Source of the DNA: Polyangiaceae bacterium | GTDB lineage: Bacteria; Myxococcota_A; Polyangia; Polyangiales; Polyangiaceae | Direction of reading: 5' to 3' | NCBI GenBank assembly: GCA_020846005.1 | Contig: JADLEQ010000043.1 | Span: forward strand, 62,001 to 126,000 | Length of the DNA: 64,000 bases | Shown: positions 1 to 8,094 of the stretch, piece by piece | How the letters are laid out: each line of letters begins with the position of its first letter | Position numbering within the stretch: position 1 is the first letter of the stretch | Translations under genes and position numbers: made by a program | The notes under the pieces: model-generated | Databases searched by the model: none | Seen by the model: the letters and a program-made list of their open reading frames with translations, nothing else | What the model was told of the DNA's origin: nothing

Positions 1-91
1 GAGTCCCGGCGACGAGTCCCGGTGACGAGTCTCGGTGACGAGTCCCGGTGACGAGTCCCGGTGACGAGTCCGCGTGACGAGTCCACGTGAC
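1..91. repeat. 13-bp direct tandem repeat, seven copies
   Basis: Seven head-to-tail copies of a 13-base unit with consensus gagtcccggtgac start at the first base of the window. Copies 2, 4 and 5 are identical and the others differ by one or two bases. The array may continue to the left. There are no spacers, so it is not CRISPR. Thirteen is not a multiple of three, so it is unlikely to encode a peptide repeat. It lies downstream of the minus-strand gene ending at 122. It may be a slippage-prone minisatellite; no function can be assigned. Confidence 0.9.
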
Positions 92-121
92 GCCGCGGGG
101 GGCGCTGCCGGGGGCCGCTGA

Positions 122-646
122 TCACTGGTGCTTGGCGGTGATCCGCAGGTTCGGGAGGACCAGGCGCTTCGCCGGGTCCTCGAGCGCTGTCGTGATCGCG
201 AGCTCGTCGATCCCCTCCGCGGGGACCGCGAGATCGCAGTCGAGCGGGTTCCACGACGGGCTCCCCTCCGTGCGCGCGCGGCCGACGGTGATGAGCTCGC
301 AGCGCAGCGTCGCCACGTCCTTCCCGCCGCGGCGGCCGACCGCGGTGAGCAGCACCCGGTTCGAACCGTCCGCGTCGAGCGAGTCCGCGGCCGCCACGAA
401 CGCGAGCTTCCCGCCGCTCACCTTCACGGGCGCGGACATCGTGCCGAAGGAGCTCACCGCGAACGTGTGCGCGTCGGCGCCGCCCCACTTCCTCCACAGG
501 GCCCGCCCGACCAGCGCCGCGATCAAGAGCACGACGACGACCCTCCCGACGATGCTCCAGGGCGAGGCGCGCTCGACCGCGCTTCCCCCGGTGGGGTCGA
601 GGTGGGGGCCCGAGGGGGCTTCCGGCTGGGATTGAGTGTGCTGCAT
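122..646 (-). CDS. small single-pass membrane protein, unknown function
   Basis: A 174-residue protein of no family I recognise. A polar, Pro/Gly-rich N-terminus of about 30 residues precedes one hydrophobic segment (about 31-50). The remaining ~120 residues are polar and look like a small beta-rich extracytoplasmic domain containing two cysteines. It starts 7 bases after the stop of the beta-helix gene on the same strand, so the two are probably co-transcribed. The domain may sit in the periplasm, anchored in the inner membrane. The reading frame is fairly secure from the membrane segment and the tight spacing; function is unknown. Confidence 0.65.
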   Translation of the reverse strand: MQHTQSQPEAPSGPHLDPTGGSAVERASPWSIVGRVVVVLLIAALVGRALWRKWGGADAHTFAVSSFGTMSAPVKVSGGKLAFVAAADSLDADGSNRVLLTAVGRRGGKDVATLRCELITVGRARTEGSPSWNPLDCDLAVPAEGIDELAITTALEDPAKRLVLPNLRITAKHQ

Positions 647-653
647 GGCGGAC

Positions 654-2396
654 CTATCGCGGCGGACGAACGGCGCGCCGCCCCGTGCGGCGCGCGAGCC
701 CGAGGCCGCAGACTAGCGCGAGGAGCCCGCCGCGGGGCGGGCCGCTCGCAGCAGGGACGCGGCACGCGCAGCCGCCCTCGTCGGCGCTCGCTCCGCCCGC
801 TGACGCTGCGGCGCCTCCACCCGCGTCGGCGCCGACGGCGCCGGCGCCGGCCGTGCCGCCCGACGGCGCCCCCCCCGAGGATGCGCCGCCCGACGGCGCC
901 CCTCCGCTCGACGTCCCACCGGACGGCGCGCCCCCGCTCGAGGCGCCGCCGCTCGAGGCGCCGCCGCTCGAGGTGCCGCCGCTCGAGGTGCCGCCGCTCG
1001 AGGTGCCGCCGCTCGAGGCGCCGCCGCTCGAGGTGCCGCCGCTCGAGGCGCCGCCGCTCGAGGCGCCGCCGCTCGAGGTGCCGCCGCTCGAGGTGCCGCC
1101 GCCGCTCCCATCGTCGTGCTCGCGCGCTCCCACGTCGGGCGCGCCGTCGCTCGGTCGCGGCTGGGCGGTGCCCGGCGCCTCCACGGTGCGACCGGGCGGG
1201 TGGAAGAGCGGCGACGCGAGCGGCTGCGGGAACGGGTGGCCAGCAGGGCTCGCCGGGGCCGCGATCCCGGCGCCACGGAGCGGGCTCGCGGCGGACGGTG
1301 TGAGATCGTGCGCGGCGAGGTCGACGAAGGCCGGGTCGGTGCCGACCACGGTGTCCGTCCACGTGTCGGGGATCGCCGTGTGGGACGGCGTGACCCAGTT
1401 GTGGCTGCCAAAGATCGCCGAGCCCCCACCCACCCAGTCTGCCTCCACCTCGCGCACCAGGATCGCCGAGCCCCCGCCCTCCACGTAGAATGCGTTGCCG
1501 TGCGCCTCCAGGCTCTCGATGCCGTCGAACAAACGGAACACCGCCGACCCGCCCGCCTGCTGGATCACGGTGTTGTGGACGAATCGATATCGTCCCCGCG
1601 TCTCGCCGGTGCCGTCCCCACCGAATCGCGCGACCGGGAAGGTGTTGCGCTTGTAGAGCACGTTCCCGACGATGTCGGAGTGTTCGCGCGCGAGATCGGG
1701 ATCCTGGCCGTCGGGGCCGATGAGCTCGAGCTCGTGGTAGAGCGCGCCCTCGATCCAATTGTAGTAGATCTCGTTCCGCTCCGCGCGTGACTTCACGGCG
1801 TTCCCGCCGTTCGTGTCGTGCACCCAGCAGTGCTGCATACGGAAGACCGAGCCGGGGTGGGCCGTCTCGTCCGTCGCCATGTAGATGGAGTGATCGTACG
1901 TGCCGTCGCCGGCGTGGTGCACCTCGACGTACTCGAGGAGCAAGCTCCCGGAGTCCTCGTCGGCCCCGAGGATGCCGTGCTGGGGGCAGTCGTGCACCAC
2001 CGAGTCGCGGATGGTGACGTCGTGGGCATGGTGGAAGACGCAACGGAAGCTGCCGTCCGTGATGTCGAAGCCCTCGAGCACCACGTGGTCGCCTTGCAGC
2101 TCGATCGCGTTGGTGCCGCCCGAGAGCACGGGTCGCCGGCCGTTCACGCGCAGACCCACGATCGTGATCGGGTCGCCTACGGCGCCGGAGTCCGCCAGCA
2201 CGATCCCGCCCGGGTACGTGTGATCGCCGTCCACCTCGACGCGGTCGCCCGCGGCGAGCATGCCGTCTAGCTCGTCGAGCGTCTGGTAGGTGCGCGTCGG
2301 CCCGACCCGATAGGTCGCGGCCCAGGCCAGCGAGGGGACGAGAGAGACCAGCCCACCGAGCGCGAGCCCCCGCGCGAGGATCTTCCGGTTGCTCAT
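654..2396 (-). CDS. right-handed beta-helix surface protein with MYXO-CTERM-like tail
   Basis: A 580-residue secreted protein. An N-terminal signal peptide (residues 1-27, ending in AWA) precedes a body of Ile/Val/His/Asn-rich rungs resembling the pectate-lyase-like right-handed parallel beta-helix (Beta_helix/NosD class). Next comes a linker of repeated GTSSG/GASSG units. The end has a Cys-containing motif (GGCACR), a short hydrophobic stretch and an Arg-rich tail, which is the MYXO-CTERM sorting-signal layout. The ATG at 2396 is chosen because the signal peptide begins there, although the frame stays open further upstream. It is probably displayed on or released from the cell surface and may bind or cleave polysaccharide. 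No catalytic residues can be assigned. Confidence 0.85.
   Translation of the reverse strand: MSNRKILARGLALGGLVSLVPSLAWAATYRVGPTRTYQTLDELDGMLAAGDRVEVDGDHTYPGGIVLADSGAVGDPITIVGLRVNGRRPVLSGGTNAIELQGDHVVLEGFDITDGSFRCVFHHAHDVTIRDSVVHDCPQHGILGADEDSGSLLLEYVEVHHAGDGTYDHSIYMATDETAHPGSVFRMQHCWVHDTNGGNAVKSRAERNEIYYNWIEGALYHELELIGPDGQDPDLAREHSDIVGNVLYKRNTFPVARFGGDGTGETRGRYRFVHNTVIQQAGGSAVFRLFDGIESLEAHGNAFYVEGGGSAILVREVEADWVGGGSAIFGSHNWVTPSHTAIPDTWTDTVVGTDPAFVDLAAHDLTPSAASPLRGAGIAAPASPAGHPFPQPLASPLFHPPGRTVEAPGTAQPRPSDGAPDVGAREHDDGSGGGTSSGGTSSGGASSGGASSGGTSSGGASSGGTSSGGTSSGGTSSGGASSGGASSGGAPSGGTSSGGAPSGGASSGGAPSGGTAGAGAVGADAGGGAAASAGGASADEGGCACRVPAASGPPRGGLLALVCGLGLARRTGRRAVRPPR
937..1101 (-). repeat. 15-bp tandem repeat encoding Gly/Ser linker
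   Basis: Eleven consecutive copies of a 15-base unit, ctcgagg(c/t)gccgccg on the plus strand, differ only at one position (c or t). On the minus strand they encode alternating GASSG and GTSSG pentapeptides of the linker between the beta-helix domain and the C-terminal sorting tail. The near-perfect DNA identity points to recent expansion by slippage, so copy number probably varies between strains. Confidence 0.92.
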
Positions 2397-2534
2397 GCGA
2401 CCTCCGTGGGCCCGAGCGTACCCTGCGCTCGCGCGGACCGCGATCCCGCGCCTCGCCGGGGTCCCTGACGCCTCGCCGGGGACGCGCGCGACCGTCCCTC
2501 CCCGGCGCCGCCCCGGCGCGCTAGGTCGGCGGGC

Positions 2535-3749
2535 ATGAGCCCCCTTCGCGCGGCCTGGACGCTCGACCCGGACATCGTGTTCTTGAACCACGGCTCCTTC
2601 GGCGCGTGCCCCCGCGCGGTCCAGGAGGCTCAGGGGGCGCTCCGCGAGCGGATGGAGGCCAACCCGGTGGCGTTCTTCACTCGGGAGCTGGAGCCCAGGA
2701 TCGACGCGGCGCGCGCCGAGGTGGCGGAGTTCGTGGGGGCTCGGCCCGAGGACCTGGCGTTCGTCCGGAACGCGACGGACGGCGTGAACGCGGTGTTGGC
2801 GTCCGCGTCGCTCGCGCCCGGCGACGAGCTGCTCACGACCGACCACGCGTACGGTGCGTGCCGCAACGCGCTCGCCGCCTTCGCCGAGCGGGCGGGAGCG
2901 CGGGTGGTCGTCGCGCGCGTGCCGTTCCCGCTCTCCGGCCCGGGGGACATCGCCGAGCCCGTGCTCGCGGCCGTCACCGCGCGGACTCGCCTCGCGCTCC
3001 TCGATCACGTGACGAGCCCGACGGGCGTCGTCTTCCCGGTGGCCGAGCTCGCGAGCTCGCTCGCCGCGCGCGGCGTCCGGGTGCTGATCGACGGCGCGCA
3101 CGCGCCCGGCATGCTGCCGCTCGGGCTCGCCGCGCTCGGCGACGCGGGGGTCGACTGGTACACGGGCAACCTCCACAAGGCGGTGTGCGCGCCCAAGGGC
3201 GCCGGCTTCCTCTGGGCGCGCCGCGATCGGCAGGCGGCGCTCCATCCGACGACCGTGAGCCACGGCCGCACCTCGACGCGCGCCCGCCCCCGCTTGCACG
3301 AGGAGTTCGACTGGACGGGCACGGACGACCCCACGCCGTGGCTCTGCGCGCCCGTCGCCCTGCGCGTGATGGCGGCGCTGCTCCCCGGCGGCTGGCCGGC
3401 GATCCTGGCCGCGAACCACGAGCTCGCGCTCCGCGCTCGCGAGCTGCTCACCGAGGCGCTCGGCGCCCCGCGGCCCACGCCGGACGCGCTCGTCGGCTCG
3501 CTCGTCGCGGTGCCGCTCCCGCCCGGGTCGTTTACCGGCCCGCGCTTCGCGAACGCCGTCGATCCGCTCCAGGCGGCGCTCGCGGAGCGCCACCGCATCG
3601 AGGTGCCCGTCCCGCTCTGGCCGCAGCCGCCCGCCCGCCTGGTGCGCGTGACGGCCCAGCTCCACGTGTCGCTCGGGGACGTGGCCCGCCTCGCCCGCGC
3701 CCTGACCGAGGAGCTGGCGCGCGAGCGCGACGCGAGGCCGGCCGGCTGA
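2535..3749 (+). CDS. class V aminotransferase-fold PLP enzyme (isopenicillin-N-epimerase-like)
   Basis: A 404-residue PLP-dependent enzyme of fold type I, class V, of about the usual length. It opens with LNHGSFG, typical of the isopenicillin N epimerase/CefD-like branch. It has a GAHAPG motif containing the Asp-equivalent region, and a TGNLHK motif whose Lys is the expected Schiff-base residue. It stands alone, diverging from the beta-helix gene with a 138-bp intergenic region. The substrate is unknown; this branch includes epimerases, cysteine desulfurase-like enzymes and ergothioneine C-S lyases, and nothing nearby decides between them. Confidence 0.85.
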   Translation: MSPLRAAWTLDPDIVFLNHGSFGACPRAVQEAQGALRERMEANPVAFFTRELEPRIDAARAEVAEFVGARPEDLAFVRNATDGVNAVLASASLAPGDELLTTDHAYGACRNALAAFAERAGARVVVARVPFPLSGPGDIAEPVLAAVTARTRLALLDHVTSPTGVVFPVAELASSLAARGVRVLIDGAHAPGMLPLGLAALGDAGVDWYTGNLHKAVCAPKGAGFLWARRDRQAALHPTTVSHGRTSTRARPRLHEEFDWTGTDDPTPWLCAPVALRVMAALLPGGWPAILAANHELALRARELLTEALGAPRPTPDALVGSLVAVPLPPGSFTGPRFANAVDPLQAALAERHRIEVPVPLWPQPPARLVRVTAQLHVSLGDVARLARALTEELARERDARPAG

Positions 3750-3811
3750 GCGCGAGGCCGTCGGTCGACCCGGGCGGTCCCGCCTGGTAGGCTGCCGGGG
3801 CGCGAGCGAAG

Positions 3812-5278
3812 ATGCGGCAGTGGTCCAAGGGCGTGCAGGTGGCGATCTTCGCCGCCGTCCTGGTCGCCGCGGCCGTCGTCGCGTACCGCTGGGTGAACAA
3901 GACCACGCGCGGGGGGGACGGCTACGTCGTCTACGTCCTGATGAAGGACGCCGTGGGGGTCGCCAAGCACTCCCAGGTGCGCCTGGCCGGCATCCCGATC
4001 GGCACCATCCGCGACGTGCGCCTCGAGGGCGACAAGGCTCGCGTCGACATCGAGATCCGCCGGGACGTCCCGCTCTACGAGGACGCCTCCGTCGCCAAGG
4101 TCGCGTCGTCGCTGCTCGGCGAGTACTTCCTCGCGATCGCCCCGGGCACGGCGGGCAAGCGGCAGCTCGTCGACGGTGATCAGATCCTCTTCGTCATCGA
4201 GGCCGCGACCGTCGACTCGCTGATGAAGGACGCGAACGACATCGTGGCCGACGTGAAGAAGGTCACCGCCTCCCTCGCCCGCACGGTCGGGAGTGACAAG
4301 GGCGAACAGAACATCGACGTGACGCTCCAGAACCTCGCGGAGGCGACCGCCGAGCTCAACAAGATCGTCAAGGAGAACCGCACCACCATTCGGACGATCC
4401 TGACGGACGTGGAGCGCGTGACCCAACAGGGCCGGCCCGAGGTCGTCACCATCCTCGCCAACGTGAGCGAGATCACCCGTGAGATGCGGCGCCTGCTCGA
4501 CAGAGGTCAGCGTGAGGGCAAGGCCGAGCCGGGCGAGGTGCGTCAGATCATCGACAAGGTGAACCGCGCCGCGTCGAGCCTGGAGACGGCGCTCGCCGCC
4601 ATCGACCGAGTGAGCGGCCGGCTCGATCGCGGCGAAGGCACGCTCGGTCGCCTGACCACCGACGAGCAGCTCATCGACGAGGTCGAGGGCGCGGCGTCGG
4701 GGATCAACGAGTTCGTCGGCGGGGTGTCCCGCCTGCAGACGATCGTCGGGCTGCGCAGCGACTACCAGTTCCTCGCCAGCACCGTGAAGACGTACGCGGA
4801 GCTCCGGCTCCAGCCCCGGGAAGACAAGTACTACGTCATCGAGGTGGTGAACGATCCGCGCGGTCTCACCCGGATCGAGCAGATCGACGTGCAGACGGAC
4901 AACCCGAACGAGCCGCCCGTCTACCGTGAGGTGCGCACGGTGACGACCAACGCCTTCCGCTTCTCGCTGCAGTACGCGCAGACGTTCGGCGCCTTCACAG
5001 GGCGCTTCGGCATCAAGGAGTCCACGGGTGGGATTGGGCTCGATCTCGCGCTCTTCGACGACCGCTTCGAGCTCCGTCAGGATCTGTTCGGGTTCGGGGA
5101 GGTCGTCCTGCCGCGCTGGCGGGTCGCGTTCGGCTACGAGTTCATCGCGCGCCTGTGGCTGCTCGGCGGGGTCGACGACATCTTGAGCCCGGAGAACCGC
5201 GACTACTTCGTGGGCATGCAGCTTCGCTTCAACGACGAAGATCTGAAGGGGATCCTGCCCTTCACGCCGTCGCTCTAG
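3812..5278 (+). CDS. MlaD/MCE-family protein with barrel-like C-terminal region
   Basis: A 488-residue protein. A transmembrane anchor (about 8-26) is followed by an MCE domain (about 38-125) with the typical V-x-L-A-G-I-P-I-G core of lipid-binding MlaD/Mce/PqiB proteins. A long helical region (about 130-335) comes next. The last ~150 residues alternate polar and aromatic strands (for example GRFGIKESTGGIGLDL and RWRVAFGYEF), which resembles an outer-membrane beta-barrel. No mlaE/mlaF-type permease or ATPase lies beside it, so it is an orphan MCE gene here. The architecture suggests one polypeptide spanning from inner to outer membrane for lipid transport. The MCE call is strong; the barrel is inference. 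Confidence 0.88.
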   Translation: MRQWSKGVQVAIFAAVLVAAAVVAYRWVNKTTRGGDGYVVYVLMKDAVGVAKHSQVRLAGIPIGTIRDVRLEGDKARVDIEIRRDVPLYEDASVAKVASSLLGEYFLAIAPGTAGKRQLVDGDQILFVIEAATVDSLMKDANDIVADVKKVTASLARTVGSDKGEQNIDVTLQNLAEATAELNKIVKENRTTIRTILTDVERVTQQGRPEVVTILANVSEITREMRRLLDRGQREGKAEPGEVRQIIDKVNRAASSLETALAAIDRVSGRLDRGEGTLGRLTTDEQLIDEVEGAASGINEFVGGVSRLQTIVGLRSDYQFLASTVKTYAELRLQPREDKYYVIEVVNDPRGLTRIEQIDVQTDNPNEPPVYREVRTVTTNAFRFSLQYAQTFGAFTGRFGIKESTGGIGLDLALFDDRFELRQDLFGFGEVVLPRWRVAFGYEFIARLWLLGGVDDILSPENRDYFVGMQLRFNDEDLKGILPFTPSL

Positions 5279-5389
5279 CCGCGCTGCCGTGGACCCGCCG
5301 CGCGGCCCCGGGGGGGGAGGTTGCCCGCCACGGGGGGCACGTGGCAAGCTCGCTGAGCGGCTGGGTGAGCGGCCGAGGAGGATGCTGAG

Positions 5390-6592
5390 ATGGCGCGACG
5401 GTGGACCGGATGGCTGGCGGTGGCGGCAGCGATGGGTGGGGCGGTGGCCGCGTGCAGCGACGAGGATCCGGCGCAGGGCCCGGGTGGCGGCGCCGCGGGT
5501 GTCGATGGGAGCGCCGGGGGGGACGCCTCGGGTACCGGGGGAGCGTCGGGCAGCGGCGGCGCGTCGGGCTCCGGGGGCTCGGGAGGCTCGGGAGGCGGGG
5601 CTTCCGGCAACGGCGGAGGTTCCGGGAGCAGCGGGATGTCGGGCTCCGGTGGCGGCGACGCTGGCGACCCTTGCGCGGCGCCCTCCGTGGCGTCAGAGGC
5701 CGCCGTCTGCCTCCGCGTCGTGCCGGAGGCGGTGACGTTCCTCCCCGCGGATCCCGCGCACGACGGCGCGGGCGTGCTCGTGGTCGAGGTGTTCGACGTG
5801 CCCGTCGTCGAGGACGTGGACGGTGGGTCCGTCACGCCGCTGGTGACGCACGTCCTCCCGAGCACCGACGGCGGCCTCGGCGAGGCCCCGCTGGCGTCGC
5901 TCACGGCGAGCCCGATCCGCGTCGACGGTCTCCCCGCCACCGTCTACGTCCGCGTCGTGTTCTTCGACGATCCCACGATCCTCTCGAACCCGCCGGACCA
6001 GCCACGCTCCGGGGTGTGGCTCGGCGGGATGGACCTCTCGGCGGGGCTCGGCGACGGCCCGCTCACGGCCGTGCCGCTCGTGCCCGGGCAGGGTCGCACG
6101 GTCGACGTGCCGCTGTCCGCGTTGCGCCGGCTGTCGGTGACGGTCGCGCGGGCGGCTGGGGTCGCGCCGGCGGGCGACGGCCAGGGGCGCCTGAACGTGT
6201 TCGCCGTCGGCTCGCGGACTCCCGGCGAGTCGGAGCCCATCTTCGGCCTCGGGGGCGTGGCGTGCGCCGATCTGTCGGGGACGGGCAGCGTGACCGTCGA
6301 CGGCTTCGTCCTCGGCACGGGGCCGTACTGGGTGACGGCGGTCCTCGACGACTTCGGCGCCGGCGGCAACGGCCTGCCGGACGGCGCGCTCGCTAGCCTC
6401 GAACTCGCGGAGGCCGGTCCACCACAGATCCCGCTGGCGAACCAGCTCGTCTACGCGCCGAGCGCCTACGCGACGAGCCTCTCCGTGCAGCTCGGCCTGC
6501 TCCTCGCCCCACCGGAGGGTGGCGGCGACTACGTGAGCTGCTCCGCCGGCGACGCAGGCGCAGACGCCGCGACGGACGCCACCAGCGACTGA
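5390..6592 (+). CDS. lipoprotein with Gly/Ser-rich linker, unknown function
   Basis: A 400-residue probable lipoprotein: a signal sequence with GAVAAC, where Cys22 is the likely lipidated residue. It continues with about 70 residues of Gly/Ser/Ala linker and a globular part of about 300 residues rich in Val, Asp and Gly. The globular part looks like beta-sandwich domains and contains few cysteines. I recognise no enzyme motif. The linker design is shared with lipoproteins at 21737 and 48645 in this window, suggesting a common surface-display layout. It ends 37 bp from the convergent nuoN. Confidence 0.75.
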   Translation: MARRWTGWLAVAAAMGGAVAACSDEDPAQGPGGGAAGVDGSAGGDASGTGGASGSGGASGSGGSGGSGGGASGNGGGSGSSGMSGSGGGDAGDPCAAPSVASEAAVCLRVVPEAVTFLPADPAHDGAGVLVVEVFDVPVVEDVDGGSVTPLVTHVLPSTDGGLGEAPLASLTASPIRVDGLPATVYVRVVFFDDPTILSNPPDQPRSGVWLGGMDLSAGLGDGPLTAVPLVPGQGRTVDVPLSALRRLSVTVARAAGVAPAGDGQGRLNVFAVGSRTPGESEPIFGLGGVACADLSGTGSVTVDGFVLGTGPYWVTAVLDDFGAGGNGLPDGALASLELAEAGPPQIPLANQLVYAPSAYATSLSVQLGLLLAPPEGGGDYVSCSAGDAGADAATDATSD

Positions 6593-6629
6593 CGCTGGAG
6601 GGCCGCGGGCGCGCGGTCGTGCCGGTCCT

Positions 6630-8084
6630 TCAGTGGCCCGCGAGGCTCTGGGCGGCGGTGGCGGCGCTCTCCAGGAAGGGGCGGGGGTACGCCCCCATGC
6701 CGACGACGAGCGCCAGGCAGATCCAGATCGCGAGCGCGAGCGGCGCGCCGACCGCGGGCGGAGGCGCCCGCTCCTCTGGCGGAGGGTCGTCCAGGTACGC
6801 TGCCTTGGCGACCTGCAGGTAGTACCAGAGCGACACGATCGCCATCAGCGCGCCGAACAGCACCAGCCAGCCGAGCCCCGCCTGGTACGCCGCGAGGAAC
6901 ACCGAGAGCTTCGCCCAGAAGCCGACGACGAACGGGATCCCGGCGAGCGAGAGCAGGAAGACGAGCAAGGCGAGCGCGAGCCACGGCGAGCGCCGCGAGA
7001 GGCCGCGGAGATCCTCGAGCGTGGGGCCGGGGCGGCCCGGCGTCACCGCCTCGAGCACCAGGAACGCGCCGAGGTTGGTCGCCGCGTAGCCTGCCACGTA
7101 GAAGAGCAGCATGGCGGTGCCCCGCACCGTACCCGCGGCGAAGCCCATCAGCATGTAGCCGATCTGCGCGATGCCCGAGTACGCGAGCAGCCGCCGCACG
7201 TCCCGCTGCGGCAGCGCCAGCAGGCTGCCGGCGACGACCGACGCCACGACGAAGAACAGCATCACGCCGAGGAGCGGCCCCCGCTGCTCGCGGAAGGCGA
7301 CCGAGAGGAGCAGCCCGATCGCCGCGAGGCCCGTCGCCTTGGGCGCCACGGAGAGGAACGCCACGAACGGGACGGGCGCGCCCTGGTAGGTGTCGGGCAC
7401 CCACATGTGGAACGGCACCGCGCCGATCTTGAACGCCATCCCGGCGACGGTGAACATCATCCCGAGCCCGAGGAGCGGGGTGACGGGCGCCGCGGCGATC
7501 GTGGCGATGCGCGTGGAGCCCGTGAGGCCGTACACGTACGAGAGGCCGAAGAGCGTGATCGCGGTGCTCACGGCGCTCACCAGGTAGAGCTTGAGGCCCG
7601 CCTCGGCGGCGTGCCGGTGCGTCCCTGTGGTGTCGTCCGCTTTGGCGAAGCTCGCGAGCATCGCGAGCGGGATCCCCATCAGCTCGAAGCAGACGACGAG
7701 GAGCAGCAGATCACGCGCGCCGGGCAGCAGCGTCATCCCGAGGAGGCTGAACAGGAGGAGCAGGAAGAACTCACCCTGGCGAGTCGGGAAGTGGCGGTCC
7801 ACGTGGTCGAGCGCGCCGAGCGTCGCGAGGGCGCCGGCCGCGAGCGCGATCCGCTTGAACAGGAGCGCCCACTCCGAGCCGACGTACGCGCCGCCGAAGG
7901 CGCTGCCCGCCGTCGACGTGGTGAACGAGGCGGCGAAGAGCGCGGTGAGGAGGGCCGCCGTGAGCAGCCCGAGGACGCGCTTCCGCCCGTGCGGGAGCAC
8001 GAGATCGACCGCGAACACCAAGAGTAACGCCCCGAGCAGCCCGAGATCGAGGGCGAGGGGACCGAGATCGCTCAGCGTGGGCAT
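6630..8084 (-). CDS. nuoN: NADH-quinone oxidoreductase subunit N
   Basis: A 484-residue polytopic membrane protein of the NuoL/M/N antiporter-like family, one of the proton-pumping subunits in the complex I membrane arm. It has about 14 hydrophobic segments and conserved stretches with charged residues inside helices (for example FKIGAVPFHMWVPD, and LAYSGIAQIGYMLMG). Its length matches family norms. It is the last gene of the operon, 10 bases after nuoM. NuoN rather than NuoM/L is assigned from its last position and the N-type helix-7 motif. Confidence 0.95.
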   Translation of the reverse strand: MPTLSDLGPLALDLGLLGALLLVFAVDLVLPHGRKRVLGLLTAALLTALFAASFTTSTAGSAFGGAYVGSEWALLFKRIALAAGALATLGALDHVDRHFPTRQGEFFLLLLFSLLGMTLLPGARDLLLLVVCFELMGIPLAMLASFAKADDTTGTHRHAAEAGLKLYLVSAVSTAITLFGLSYVYGLTGSTRIATIAAAPVTPLLGLGMMFTVAGMAFKIGAVPFHMWVPDTYQGAPVPFVAFLSVAPKATGLAAIGLLLSVAFREQRGPLLGVMLFFVVASVVAGSLLALPQRDVRRLLAYSGIAQIGYMLMGFAAGTVRGTAMLLFYVAGYAATNLGAFLVLEAVTPGRPGPTLEDLRGLSRRSPWLALALLVFLLSLAGIPFVVGFWAKLSVFLAAYQAGLGWLVLFGALMAIVSLWYYLQVAKAAYLDDPPPEERAPPPAVGAPLALAIWICLALVVGMGAYPRPFLESAATAAQSLAGH

Positions 8085-8094
8085 CGTGGCCTCG

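Noticed and set aside
1-91. Tandem repeats as a CRISPR array
   Set aside because: Units are contiguous with no spacers and no cas gene is nearby.
345-375. tRNA-like ggttcgaacc sequence
   Set aside because: It resembles a T-loop but lies in the coding sequence of 122-646, and no cloverleaf arms were found around it.
685-1488. Plus-strand Pro-rich frame across the linker repeat
   Set aside because: It is the complement of the 15-bp repeat in the beta-helix gene; PPLEVPP-type repeats here are a by-product.
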